Shown here piece after piece: positions 33,911-42,726 of a DNA stretch of 64,000 nucleotides (positions are counted from its first letter, which is position 1; each line of letters opens with the position of its first letter). A model generated the notes under the pieces. That model searched no databases and was not told the DNA's origin. It saw only the letters and a program-made list of their open reading frames with translations. The position numbers and the translations under genes are program-made. The DNA comes from Turneriella sp. (GTDB lineage: Bacteria; Spirochaetota; Leptospiria; Turneriellales; Turneriellaceae), in NCBI GenBank assembly GCA_019186965.1, contig JABARV010000002.1, positions 316,737 to 380,736 of the forward strand. Direction: 5' to 3'.

Positions 33911-33939
33911 ATAATACTATAGTCGCGATTATTTGGCAA
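33911..33939 (-). promoter_or_regulatory. Sigma-70-like promoter for the small gene
   Basis: TTGCCA (33934-33939) and TATTAT (33911-33916) on the minus strand are separated by exactly 17 bp, about 35 bp before the ATG at 33876. It lies just after the methyltransferase stop. Confidence 0.6.
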
Positions 33940-33953
33940 TAAAAAAACGTATT

Positions 33954-35531
33954 TTATTTTAAATGGAAGATAATTTCTGAATATGCATTTTTATCTTTTT
34001 CGGTTCTATTGAGTACCGGCCTTTTGTATTGGTTGACAATTTTCATTCCAGATTTTTCGGCAATTACAGGATATAGATTATATTTGTCGTTTGCAACCAA
34101 AAACACATCATAATCGTCTACTAAATATTTTTGTGAATTGATTAGTACATCAGAAATTCCTTTAGCATAGCTTTCACGCGCCTCTTTGCCCTGTCCCATG
34201 TAAAGACGTCCTATCTCAAGATTATCACGCCTGTTAAATCCAAATAAGTCATACGCGTAGGCATGCTGTTCGTGATAATCAATAAGTCCTACATAAGGCG
34301 GCGAAGAAAATATACCATTAATTTTATTTTTTTTAACTATTTTTGAAAATTCTATATTATTAGCTTCGAGTTCGCTAATAATATCAATATTGCGACTATC
34401 GCCAGTTATACAAAATTGAAAAGTATCCGTTCTTAATTTACTATATTGAACTAATCGAGTAACGGTATCATCTGAATAAGTTTCCCACCATTTAAGAATT
34501 GAAAATAATGGTTTGCAAATTTTTCCATGTTTTGAGCAGTAATATGTTGTGGTAATTGGCTCATAAATAGTTGCAAGGTCAGCGTGTGTTGTAGCTCGAC
34601 AGCTTCTAATCGTTCTACTTAAAACCAATTTAGCTATTTGGTTAGTTTTTGAATCTTTAATTTTTTCAATTTCATCAAAAACAAAATCTATTTCGTTGCG
34701 TACGTGCTGCGAGTACCACTTATCTAAAAATGTTTTTTCTTTATCTTGTTTTAATTGAACATTATACTGTGCAACAAGCCTTTTGTATATAGACAAAAAC
34801 TCGCTTTCTTTTTCGGCACCATATTTTTTTTCATTGATTTCGCCGTTTCGTAACCTGTATTTATATTCAGGTACAGGAAAATATTTTGAGTTATAAGCAT
34901 ACAGTTCTTTTAATAGAGTTTCCTCAAATTCAATGGTCTTAGAATTTGTTAAAAAATTTCTTAAAGCAGTAGTAACTTTTTTCAATTCTATCTTAACTTG
35001 CTCAATATCGTAATTACCCACCTTGCTGTTTGCAATAAATGAATTAAATTCAGAGATATCAATTCCAATAGCATGTATTCCTAATTCTGATGCCTGAACC
35101 ATTGTCGTACCACTTCCAGAAAAGGGATCAAGAATAATATCGTTGGGCTTAAAAAAAGTTTGCTTTTTAAAATTATCAATATGGTCGTCCAAAAAATATT
35201 CAACCAATTGAGGAATAAACTTTCCTTTATAAGGGTGTAAGCGATGCACATGCTTCGTGGTTTCCGCTTCTTTATACTGGTCAAATGATAACGTCCAATT
35301 TAAATCATCACCCAATTGTTCTCGCCAATTAGTTTCCCTTTGCCCATTGTAAGAATCATAATATTTTTCTAACTCTTTTTTTGAGACTAAAGTACTTCCA
35401 TTTTCGCCATACTTTCTTATTCTACCATACTGGATTAAATAACTAATATTGGATGTAGTCACATTTTTTCCCAAGTATTTAGTTGCAAATTCACTAGCTT
35501 CTTTAATGTTTAAAAATTCTGTTGTGCTCAT
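33954..35531 (-). CDS. Orphan DNA methyltransferase with N-terminal HTH
   Basis: 525 residues. An excisionase/MerR-like helix-turn-helix (about 8-57, KEASEFATKYLGKNVTTSNI) precedes the methyltransferase core. S-adenosylmethionine motif I is ILDPFSGSGTTM (about 133-144), and catalytic SSPPY lies near residue 412. An SPPY motif favours N4-cytosine methylation, though adenine cannot be excluded. The long middle is a probable target-recognition region. The gene is strikingly AT-rich compared with its neighbours, a sign of recent transfer, and no restriction partner is adjacent. It may be an orphan or an anti-restriction methylase. Confidence 0.87.
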   Translation of the reverse strand: MSTTEFLNIKEASEFATKYLGKNVTTSNISYLIQYGRIRKYGENGSTLVSKKELEKYYDSYNGQRETNWREQLGDDLNWTLSFDQYKEAETTKHVHRLHPYKGKFIPQLVEYFLDDHIDNFKKQTFFKPNDIILDPFSGSGTTMVQASELGIHAIGIDISEFNSFIANSKVGNYDIEQVKIELKKVTTALRNFLTNSKTIEFEETLLKELYAYNSKYFPVPEYKYRLRNGEINEKKYGAEKESEFLSIYKRLVAQYNVQLKQDKEKTFLDKWYSQHVRNEIDFVFDEIEKIKDSKTNQIAKLVLSRTIRSCRATTHADLATIYEPITTTYYCSKHGKICKPLFSILKWWETYSDDTVTRLVQYSKLRTDTFQFCITGDSRNIDIISELEANNIEFSKIVKKNKINGIFSSPPYVGLIDYHEQHAYAYDLFGFNRRDNLEIGRLYMGQGKEARESYAKGISDVLINSQKYLVDDYDVFLVANDKYNLYPVIAEKSGMKIVNQYKRPVLNRTEKDKNAYSEIIFHLK

Positions 35532-35590
35532 TTATGACTCCGTGCGGACAGCTTGTCATAACCAATATTAGGATTTATCCTTGAACAATA

Positions 35591-35617
35591 TATTTTACGC
35601 ATACGACGCGTAAAATA
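35591..35617. terminator. 10-bp perfect hairpin upstream of the methyltransferase
   Basis: TATTTTACGC and its complement with a 7-base loop (ATACGAC). Part of it, TAAAATACGTT (35611-35621), recurs inverted at 33946-33956 on the other side of the methyltransferase gene. It could be a regulatory hairpin or an insertion end; termination is only one possibility. Confidence 0.35.
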
Positions 35618-35722
35618 CGTTCAAATGAATTTAGATACTCCCTAAGGCAAATACTACGATTTGCTTTGCGCTCTATCTTGCTTACGCGGCGTGTCGTTGT
35701 TATCTATACATAGGAATTTTAA

Positions 35723-36775
35723 ATGAAGGAAAAAATCGAAAAATTACTCAAAAGAATACAAAATCCACTTACCAAAAAAATGATTGTTGACGAGAAACTC
35801 ATCGTCTCAATTTCAAATGATGCAAAGCCCGTTATTGAAATTAAATCGGGTGGTGACGAAAAATGGCGCCAAGGTATTGAAGGCCAAATGCGGGTTATTG
35901 GAAACCGTGAAGGAATCAAAACAGACGATTACGTTATCCAATGGAGCGATATAAAGCCCGAAGTTGCAAAGCAAGGTCCAGTCTCTCGCCCACAGTTAAG
36001 TATTCCAGGCGTTAAAAGGGTTATCGCGGTCGGTTCGGGAAAAGGCGGTGTAGGTAAATCTACCGTTACCGTCAATATCGCTTCGACACTCGAACAGATG
36101 GGGCACCGCGTAGGGATTATGGACGCAGACATCTACGGCCCCTCTGTAGGGAAAATGCTCGGCATCGACGGAAGACAAAAAATGGACGTACAAAAAGACC
36201 GTATCATGCCCATCGAAAAATATGGCCTTAAAGTAATGAGTTTTTCATTTCTTATTGCAGAGGGCGAACCTGTTATTTGGCGCGGTCCAATGTTGGGTAA
36301 AGCGATGCAACAGTTCCTCTACGACACACAGTGGGGTGAGCTAGATTATCTTATTATCGATTTACCCCCTGGTACAGGTGACACACAGCTTTCTTTAGCA
36401 CAGCTTGTGCAAACCGACGGTGCGGTAATCGTCACTACGCCGCAGAGTGTGGCTCTTCTTGATGCGGGGCGTGCAGTTGCGATGTTCGAAAAGGTAAATA
36501 TTCCCATTTTAGGCGTTGTTGAAAATATGAGCGAATTTATTTGCACACATTGTGGTAAACCTAACCATATTTTTGCAAAGGGCGGAGGTTCGCGTTTGGC
36601 AGCGAGTTCTAAAAGTATTCTTTTAGGGCAGGTGCCGCTTATCGAAGACGCGATGCTTGCTGCAGAAAAGGGAGAAATCCCTGTTTATAAAAATAAAAAT
36701 AAAAAGCTTGAACCCATTGTCGATGCATTCACGCACATTGTGCAAAATTTGGGTTCTGTTTTAGAAAGAAATTAA
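35723..36775 (+). CDS. mrp: Mrp/NBP35-type Fe-S carrier ATPase
   Basis: 350 residues. A short N-terminal domain with an unusual sequence precedes the P-loop ATPase: VGSGKGGVGKST (about 103-114, deviant Walker A), MDADIYGPSVGKMLG, IDLPPGTGDTQLS, and CxxC (C274, C277) that bridges a labile Fe-S cluster in the dimer. It delivers Fe-S clusters to apoproteins in the cytoplasm. It lies 18 bp before dcd. Confidence 0.93.
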   Translation: MKEKIEKLLKRIQNPLTKKMIVDEKLIVSISNDAKPVIEIKSGGDEKWRQGIEGQMRVIGNREGIKTDDYVIQWSDIKPEVAKQGPVSRPQLSIPGVKRVIAVGSGKGGVGKSTVTVNIASTLEQMGHRVGIMDADIYGPSVGKMLGIDGRQKMDVQKDRIMPIEKYGLKVMSFSFLIAEGEPVIWRGPMLGKAMQQFLYDTQWGELDYLIIDLPPGTGDTQLSLAQLVQTDGAVIVTTPQSVALLDAGRAVAMFEKVNIPILGVVENMSEFICTHCGKPNHIFAKGGGSRLAASSKSILLGQVPLIEDAMLAAEKGEIPVYKNKNKKLEPIVDAFTHIVQNLGSVLERN

Positions 36776-36793
36776 AAACGAACGGAGTCCTCT

Positions 36794-37315
36794 ATGATAC
36801 TCTCAGGTAAAGAGATACAAAAACGGTTGGGAACGGACATCATTATCGAACCGTACGACGAAAAACGCCTTAACCCTAATTCGTATAATTTAACCCTGCA
36901 CGATGAGCTCCTCGTGTACAAAGAGCGTGTTCTCGATATGAAAAAACCTAACGAGGCAGAGCTTATCAAAATTCCTCCCGAAGGTTTTGTAATTGAGCCA
37001 GGGCGTCTTTATTTAGGGCGCACACGCGAACTTACCGAAACAAAAAATATTGTTCCCATGCTCGAGGGGAGAAGCAGCGTTGGGCGCTTAGGGCTTTTTG
37101 TGCACATTACCGCAGGGTTTGGCGATATTGGTTTTCGTGGATTTTGGACACTCGAAATTTCTGCCATCCAGCCAGTGCGAATTTACGCAGGTGTAGAAAT
37201 TTGCCAAATTTTCTACCACACAATTTTAGGAGAGTTTACCGAATACGTAAGCGGTAAATACCAGAGGAATACGGGGATACAACCAAGCCTTCTTTACAAA
37301 GATTTCGAAAAGTGA
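36794..37315 (+). CDS. dcd: dCTP deaminase
   Basis: 173 residues: NPNSYNLTLHDEL near the start, then MLEGRSSVGRLGLFVH with the conserved arginine and serines, AGFGDIGFRGFWTLEI (family catalytic glutamate), and QRNTGIQPS. It converts dCTP to dUTP for thymidylate synthesis. Whether it is the bifunctional dCTP deaminase/dUTPase form cannot be told. It overlaps the convergent cca gene by 22 bp. Confidence 0.93.
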   Translation: MILSGKEIQKRLGTDIIIEPYDEKRLNPNSYNLTLHDELLVYKERVLDMKKPNEAELIKIPPEGFVIEPGRLYLGRTRELTETKNIVPMLEGRSSVGRLGLFVHITAGFGDIGFRGFWTLEISAIQPVRIYAGVEICQIFYHTILGEFTEYVSGKYQRNTGIQPSLLYKDFEK

Positions 37316-38589
37316 TTAGCTAAATTAAGCAGAACGCCGCGTTCGTTTTTTTTAGGGTCTTCGAGAACATTTTCGAGTAAATGGTGCAGCACATGACCAA
37401 CCGCACGGCCAGTTATCCCTAAGTGTTCAATATCGACGCCATTTACGGTGAGGTCTGCAAAGTCGAGGGGATCTTTTAAAAGCCGGATAGATTTATAAAA
37501 GCCGACGATTTTTTTTCTAAATAAAGTTATTTCATCCGCGCTTTTTACCTCTCCACGCATTTTTCCTTCACGCATCGCGAGAAAAAAACGTATATGGTGT
37601 ATACGCTCCGCCTTGGCTATTTTTGCGAGTTCTTTTTTGAACGCAAACCTTTCTAAATTTTCTTCAAGCGTAAAAAGTGGAGAGCTAAGTAAAGAAATCG
37701 CAAGGCGCATTTGCAAGGTAGGAAATTTTGTTTCAAGAAGAGTTTGTTTTTGTATATTGGCGTCGGTTACGCGCAAAAGATAAAAAACCGATGCGGCGTA
37801 AGAAGCCATATTCCTTTGGCGGTAGCTATCAATTTCACGAAAAAAATTTTGGTTTAAGTTTTGTGTAGCATAATTTTCGATACTCGGCAAAAATGCGCCA
37901 ATAATTCCCGCTTGGAAAATATTTTTCCAAAATGCCGATTTATTTTTAAGGGTTAGTGTTTTTCGCCATTCGTCGTAAAACCTTTCAGGAGCAACGCGTG
38001 CCGTAACGTGCCTACAAGCGTACATCGCTTCACGCGTTTTATCTTCTATTGTGAAACGGTGTTTTGCAGCAATACGGCAACCGCGTATGGGGCGAAGTCC
38101 GTCTTCTGTAAAGCGTGCCATCGGATCGCCAATTGTACGCAAGATTTTTTTTTCAATATCATGAAGCCCACCGCAGTAGTCTTTAAATTCGCGCTTCACT
38201 ACAGAATACGCAAGGCCGTTCACCGTAAAATCGCGCCTTTTGATATCTGTGGCCAAATCTTTTGCAAAAATAACTTTGTCGGGGCGCCTTCCATCGGTGT
38301 AGTCAGCATCGGCGCGGTACGTGGTCACTTCTACTCTTTGTCCTTTGTAGAGAACAAGTACTGTACCAAATTTAATCCCAACGGGCACCGTACGAGGAAA
38401 AATTTTTTGGACATCGTCGGGGGTTGCGTTTGTTGTGTAATCGACATCGGCGAGGGTGCCGTTAAGTACAAGGTCACGTACACTCCCCCCTACAAGATAC
38501 CCTTCAAAACCATGCGCCGCAAGGGCATTTTCCACATAAGTACAAAGCGAATAAAAAGGTTCGGGAACTGTTATAGTCTCTTTTCGCAC
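37294..38589 (-). CDS. cca: CCA-adding tRNA nucleotidyltransferase / poly(A) polymerase family
   Basis: 431 residues of class II nucleotidyltransferase. GYLVGGSVRDL (30-40) and the metal pair D48, D50 in ADVDYTT define the catalytic core. RRDFTVNGLAY and GDPMARFTEDGLRPIRGCRIA form the nucleobase-recognition neck. The helical tail binds tRNA. It adds or repairs the 3' CCA of tRNA; the related PcnB activity cannot be excluded from sequence. It lies 9 bp downstream of the sugar nucleotidyltransferase on the same strand. Confidence 0.9.
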   Translation of the reverse strand: MRKETITVPEPFYSLCTYVENALAAHGFEGYLVGGSVRDLVLNGTLADVDYTTNATPDDVQKIFPRTVPVGIKFGTVLVLYKGQRVEVTTYRADADYTDGRRPDKVIFAKDLATDIKRRDFTVNGLAYSVVKREFKDYCGGLHDIEKKILRTIGDPMARFTEDGLRPIRGCRIAAKHRFTIEDKTREAMYACRHVTARVAPERFYDEWRKTLTLKNKSAFWKNIFQAGIIGAFLPSIENYATQNLNQNFFREIDSYRQRNMASYAASVFYLLRVTDANIQKQTLLETKFPTLQMRLAISLLSSPLFTLEENLERFAFKKELAKIAKAERIHHIRFFLAMREGKMRGEVKSADEITLFRKKIVGFYKSIRLLKDPLDFADLTVNGVDIEHLGITGRAVGHVLHHLLENVLEDPKKNERGVLLNLANHFSKSL

Positions 38590-38598
38590 TTGGGCTGA

Positions 38599-39582
38599 TT
38601 AACTGTGTAACCGTACCTGTGCGTCGTCACCTACGATTATTTCTCCACTAACATTTTCTAAGATGGCGTTACGCCCAACAAGAGAATTTTCGAGATTACA
38701 ATTTTTTAGGATTGCGCCTCTATCGATAATTGAATTTTTGAGGGTTGATTTTTCTATACGCGCACCGGAAGACACGCTTACGTTTTCGGTAGTGTTAGAG
38801 TCGATAATTTTTGCATCACCCGCAATTGCAAAATTTTTACCTTTTCCACGGCGCTCTAAAATAGCCTTGTTTGTTTCTAAAATAGCGTCGAGGGTTCCTG
38901 CGTCATCCCACGCGGTAAGTTTTTGCCATGTAAAAACAATTTTTTGTGTTTGGAGCATATACTGGAATGCGTCGGTTGCTTGGTATTCGTTTTTTGTGCG
39001 TATATTGTTTGTAATGATGTGTTCGAGCGCAGAAAATAATTGAGTGGCGTCGGGAAAAAAATTAACACCAGGAATTGCCAAATTGGAAACAAATTTTTCA
39101 GGTTTTTCAACGAGGCTTTTAATTTTTTGCCCTTCGCCTTTTTCAATAACACCAAAACGGCGTGGGTCTTCTACTTCGTAAACGCCGATAACCGGTTCTT
39201 TAGATTTCATCATCTGCTCAATGTCGCCTTCAAAAAGTGTGTCGCCGTAGATAAGGAACATCGACAACGCCTCGGAGGTTTTATTTTTAAGAAATATATC
39301 TTTGGCGGTATAAATTGCATGCCCCAAACCAAGCTGTTCTTTTTGTTCGACAAATTCGATATTGAGCTTTGGATACGCCGCTAAAATTTCGTTTTCCATA
39401 AGCTCGCGTAAATACCCTGTAATGATAACAAAGTCGTTTACGCCCGCCTTATGCGCTCGATCAATAATATGGAAAATTGTTGGTTTGCCAGCGACGGGCA
39501 GCATTGCTTTGGGGAGCGTGTGCGTTAGCGGACGCATGCGAGTGCCTTTTCCGGCAGCGGGGATTAAACATTTAACAGCCAT
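38599..39582 (-). CDS. Sugar-1-phosphate nucleotidyltransferase
   Basis: 327 residues. The N-terminal pyrophosphorylase domain has the signature PAAGKGTRMRPLTHTLPKAMLPV, shown in pieces as AAGKGTRMRPLT and PKAMLPVAGKP, then GLGHAIYTAK and VEKPEKFVSN. The C-terminal left-handed beta-helix starts at about 265 (ARIEKSTLKNSIIDRGA). It makes an NDP-sugar from NTP and sugar-1-phosphate for surface polysaccharide or peptidoglycan precursors. The helix is too short for GlmU acetyltransferase, so a UTP- or dTTP-glucose type enzyme is more likely. Confidence 0.87.
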   Translation of the reverse strand: MAVKCLIPAAGKGTRMRPLTHTLPKAMLPVAGKPTIFHIIDRAHKAGVNDFVIITGYLRELMENEILAAYPKLNIEFVEQKEQLGLGHAIYTAKDIFLKNKTSEALSMFLIYGDTLFEGDIEQMMKSKEPVIGVYEVEDPRRFGVIEKGEGQKIKSLVEKPEKFVSNLAIPGVNFFPDATQLFSALEHIITNNIRTKNEYQATDAFQYMLQTQKIVFTWQKLTAWDDAGTLDAILETNKAILERRGKGKNFAIAGDAKIIDSNTTENVSVSSGARIEKSTLKNSIIDRGAILKNCNLENSLVGRNAILENVSGEIIVGDDAQVRLHS

Positions 39583-39678
39583 GGGGCTTTTTCAACAAGG
39601 TACAGAGTAACGCAAGCATTTCCCAAGTTTTTAGCGGCTTTAGCTTGACGGCACTGCATTAGTACAAATTTGAGTACA

Positions 39679-40131
39679 ATGGCTGAGTTAAGTAAAGATA
39701 TTGTTGGCCGCAAAATGGATCCGTTTACGTTTACTGTTGAACGCGGTAAAGTAAAGGAGTTCCTTTTAGCGATTGGCGAAAAAAGTCCAGTATATTGGGA
39801 CGCATCTGTAGCAAAGGCGGAGGGTTTTAAAGACACCCCTATTCCTCTTACCTTTCAAACGGCATTTACTTTTTGGGGATATGGCGAAAAATTCTGGAAA
39901 GATATGGACGATTTTGGAATCGACACCAAGCGCCTTCTCCACATGAAAGAAGAATACACGTATGTAAACCCCATCTATCCGGGGGATACCGTTAGCTGCA
40001 ATGTAGAAGTTGTGGATGTTAAAGTCGGTAAAATGAACATGGTAACTTTCAAAAATACCATGACAGACGGCAAAGGCAAGGTTTTTATCGAAGCGGAAAT
40101 GGCGATTGTTATACGCCCAGAGGGTATGTAA
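39679..40131 (+). CDS. MaoC-like dehydratase, N-terminal subunit type
   Basis: 150 residues from the ATG at 39679. A hot-dog fold of the FAS1-like / HadA type is indicated: VERGKVKEFLLAIGEKSPVYWD and EEYTYVNPIYPGDTVSCNVEV. The catalytic Asp-His motif is absent here and present in the next gene. The two probably form a HadAB-like (3R)-hydroxyacyl-ACP/CoA dehydratase, the first chain being structural. There are 31 bp to its partner. Confidence 0.82.
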   Translation: MAELSKDIVGRKMDPFTFTVERGKVKEFLLAIGEKSPVYWDASVAKAEGFKDTPIPLTFQTAFTFWGYGEKFWKDMDDFGIDTKRLLHMKEEYTYVNPIYPGDTVSCNVEVVDVKVGKMNMVTFKNTMTDGKGKVFIEAEMAIVIRPEGM

Positions 40132-40162
40132 CAAAAAGTATGCACTCTTCCGGAGGAAAAAA

Positions 40163-40582
40163 ATGAAACGAATTCAATTTGCACAAATCAACGAAGGGGA
40201 AGACATCCCAGAATTGCGCGTTGGTCCAATTAACCAAATGGATTTAGTACGCTACGCGGGGGCGTCGGGCGATTTTAACCCAATACACAACGACACCGAT
40301 TTTGCAAAATCAGCAGGGCTTCCAGGGACAATTGCGCACGGTATGTATATTATGGCGCTTATGGGGCGTTCGGTAACAAATTGGGTTACGCCAGCGCAGG
40401 TAAAATCGTATGCGGTTAAATTTAAAGGAATGAGCCTTCCCGGCGAAACAATGGTCTTTACAGGTAAAGTTAAAAAGAAAAAAGAAGACGGTGGTGAAAA
40501 ATTAGTAACCGTTGCACTTACCGCAGCCAACGATAAAGGCGAAGTTAAAGTAAGCGGAGACCTAATCGTTAAAGCAGACTAA
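40163..40582 (+). CDS. MaoC-like (R)-hydroxyacyl dehydratase, catalytic subunit
   Basis: 139 residues from the ATG at 40163, which has ribosome site CGGAGG. The hydratase-2 motif is complete: YAGASGDFNPIHNDTDFA (catalytic Asp and His), then GTIAHGMYIMALMGR. It dehydrates 3-hydroxyacyl thioesters in fatty-acid metabolism. The gene pair with the preceding non-catalytic subunit matches HadA/HadB. Confidence 0.88.
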   Translation: MKRIQFAQINEGEDIPELRVGPINQMDLVRYAGASGDFNPIHNDTDFAKSAGLPGTIAHGMYIMALMGRSVTNWVTPAQVKSYAVKFKGMSLPGETMVFTGKVKKKKEDGGEKLVTVALTAANDKGEVKVSGDLIVKAD

Positions 40583-40600
40583 ATCTATCTGGAGTAAACT

Positions 40601-40930
40601 ATGGATATATCGTTCGGTGATGTTGGAAACCACAAAGTCGTACGCGTAATTGGCGATGTCGACCTCTATAACGTGGGCGATCTTAAGCGCTCCGTCTTTG
40701 AACTTATCGATGAAGGCGATACTAACTCGCTTGTTATCGATATGGCAAACGTTAATTATATCGACTCCTCAGGTGTGGGAGCGCTGGTCGCTGCGCATAA
40801 AAAAATGAAAACACAGGGCGGTAAATTTGGCCTCTTGGGCCTTACCGAAGACGTACTCAATATTCTTAAACTAGCGACGCTCGACCAGTTCTTCAAAATC
40901 TACCAGAGTGAAGCAGAGTTACCCCAATAA
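40601..40930 (+). CDS. STAS-domain anti-sigma factor antagonist
   Basis: 109 residues of SpoIIAA/RsbV type. The phosphorylation loop YIDSSGVGALVAAHK contains Ser57, the expected site of kinase attack. It would bind or release an anti-sigma kinase according to phosphorylation. The SpoIIE-type phosphatase at 54.0 kb is the kind of enzyme that reactivates such proteins, though a partnership is inferred. Its end overlaps ddl by 23 bp. Confidence 0.9.
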   Translation: MDISFGDVGNHKVVRVIGDVDLYNVGDLKRSVFELIDEGDTNSLVIDMANVNYIDSSGVGALVAAHKKMKTQGGKFGLLGLTEDVLNILKLATLDQFFKIYQSEAELPQ

Positions 40931-42023
40931 TCTAGAGGGAGATAACCCAGTTCCCATACAAAAAGTCGCCCTCATTTACGGAGGCCAGTCGGGAGAGCAC
41001 GAAGTTTCGTGTGTTTCTGCAAAATACCTTGAAGAGACAATACATGCGGCTGGTTTTTTTCCCGTTGCAGTCTATGTAGACCGCCAAGGGGTGTGGCATT
41101 GGCAGGAGAGCGTCTCTCGGCTTGCCAATGAAAATGTAGTGAACCCCTCGACGCTCGTGCGGTTGGGGGATGGGGTTATTCTACGTTCGCAATCGAACTC
41201 TGTAAAAATTGATTTTGCCTTCCCTATTATACACGGCCCTGCAGGTGAAGATGGATCTTTGCAAGGCTATTTTGAAGTTTTGGGTATTCCTTACGCAGGT
41301 ACCGGCGTTGCTTCGTCTGCTGTGTCGATGGACAAGGCGCTTATGCGTGCTGTTTTTGCGTCGGTAGCTTTACCGCAGGTTAAATACTTTGTTATCGAAA
41401 ATCCTGAGCAGGCGCCTGTGGATGAAATCGATGCGCGTATCCACAAAACAATGCAGTATCCTGTTTTTATTAAGCCTTGCAACATGGGTAGTTCTGTTGG
41501 AGTGCATAAAGTCAACGATAGAAATAGTTTGCGTTCTGCACTTGCCGATGCCGCACGTTTCGACGACCATCTTCTTTGCGAAGAGGCTCTTAACGTACGC
41601 GAGCTTGAAATTGCAATCGCAGGTAACTTTCCCAATTATATAACTTCTGGCGTAGGGGAAATAAAAGTGCGCCACGAATTTTATTCGTACGAAGCGAAGT
41701 ATATAGATCCCCAAGGCGCAGATTTACTCGTGAACGCGCCCATCGACTCAAAAACAAGGGCACACATACAAGACTTGGCAAAGCGTGCATTTGCTGCGGT
41801 GCGGGGAGAGGGCTTTGCACGCGTTGATTTTTTTCTCGATAAAAATTCGGGGACTATTTATTTAAACGAAATAAACACGCTCCCGGGGTTTACGCCCATA
41901 AGCATGTTTCCACAACTTTTTGCAGAAGCGGGAAAATCGGGCGCAGAAATTACGCGCCTTATTATTGAACTAGGTTACGCACGGTGTGCACGCCTACAAA
42001 AGCTGCGTGCATCGTCGCGTTAG
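40908..42023 (+). CDS. ddl: D-alanine--D-alanine ligase
   Basis: 371 residues of the ATP-grasp Ddl family: IYGGQSGEHEVSCVSA at the N-terminus, FPIIHGPAGEDGSLQG, GTGVASSAVSMDKALMR, KPCNMGSSVGVHKV, and metal-binding LNEINTLPGFTPISMFPQL. It makes D-Ala-D-Ala for peptidoglycan. GTG at 40908 is the listed start. A good GAGGGAG site lies at 40934, but no normal start codon stands at the right distance, so the N-terminus is uncertain by about 15 residues. Confidence 0.93.
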   Translation: MKQSYPNNLEGDNPVPIQKVALIYGGQSGEHEVSCVSAKYLEETIHAAGFFPVAVYVDRQGVWHWQESVSRLANENVVNPSTLVRLGDGVILRSQSNSVKIDFAFPIIHGPAGEDGSLQGYFEVLGIPYAGTGVASSAVSMDKALMRAVFASVALPQVKYFVIENPEQAPVDEIDARIHKTMQYPVFIKPCNMGSSVGVHKVNDRNSLRSALADAARFDDHLLCEEALNVRELEIAIAGNFPNYITSGVGEIKVRHEFYSYEAKYIDPQGADLLVNAPIDSKTRAHIQDLAKRAFAAVRGEGFARVDFFLDKNSGTIYLNEINTLPGFTPISMFPQLFAEAGKSGAEITRLIIELGYARCARLQKLRASSR

Positions 42024-42025
42024 GT

Positions 42026-42346
42026 ATGCGCGGCGATTTTACCCTCTCGTACCATTTTTTTAAGCAAAAAGATTTGCGTAACCACTTAGAACTATTTTTA
42101 GATAAAGATGGGTTATCTCTACTAGAAACGTGGCGTTCTTTTCGAGAAAAAGTAAATCCGCCTTTTGCAAAAAATACGCGCATACGCCGCTTTGTTGCAG
42201 CGCCAGAACACAGGCGTGTATACCTTTCTTTTGCTGGACACGTTAGCGGGCACAGGGGTAAGCTGCGTACATTGCGGCGAGGAAAATTTGTGGATAAAAG
42301 AACTCTACAAAAAAAAGGTGCGCAAACAATAAAGGTATTCCTGTGA
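42026..42346 (+). CDS. Small conserved-looking protein, unknown
   Basis: 106 residues from the ATG at 42026, 2 bp after ddl, so probably coupled. It is rich in Arg, Lys and Phe (FFKQKDLRNHLELFLDK, RRVYLSFAGHVSGHRGKLRTLRRG) and may bind nucleic acid. No family is recognised. It overlaps the next gene by 4 bp. Confidence 0.65.
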   Translation: MRGDFTLSYHFFKQKDLRNHLELFLDKDGLSLLETWRSFREKVNPPFAKNTRIRRFVAAPEHRRVYLSFAGHVSGHRGKLRTLRRGKFVDKRTLQKKGAQTIKVFL

Positions 42347-42726
42347 GTGATTTACGTATACCAGAAATTCCGTTACCGCCTAACTACATTCGCGTCGTGG
42401 CCGAAGAAAAAGTAACTAAAGAAGATGTCGAACGTGTACGCAAAACGTTGCAACAGCGTATCGACTCTTTGGAGGGTGAATTAAAACTCGAAAAAGATTT
42501 AGTGCGCCGCTTTGGTAAATCAGGCGAAGTGCTCCAAGAAATTTTAGCCTCTCCTAGTTTTCATGGAGTAAACCTTGCTGCAAAGGAACGTACAGGGGCT
42601 ACCGATGCGCCGCTATCACTTGCGCAAATAAACGAACCCCCTGTTGAGTACGTCGAAGTTGTTGAAATAGAACTTTCCGACGATGTTGTAAAAGCGCAAG
42701 AAGAGAGCGCAAGACCAAATACATGA
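42343..42726 (+). CDS. Small coiled-coil protein, unknown
   Basis: 127 residues from GTG. A heptad-like helix at about 22-70 (EEKVTKEDVERVRKTLQQRI, then DSLEGELKLEKDLVRRF) is followed by an acidic low-complexity tail. No family is recognised. It has 4-bp overlaps on both sides inside the ddl-to-dus run. Confidence 0.6.
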   Translation: MSDLRIPEIPLPPNYIRVVAEEKVTKEDVERVRKTLQQRIDSLEGELKLEKDLVRRFGKSGEVLQEILASPSFHGVNLAAKERTGATDAPLSLAQINEPPVEYVEVVEIELSDDVVKAQEESARPNT

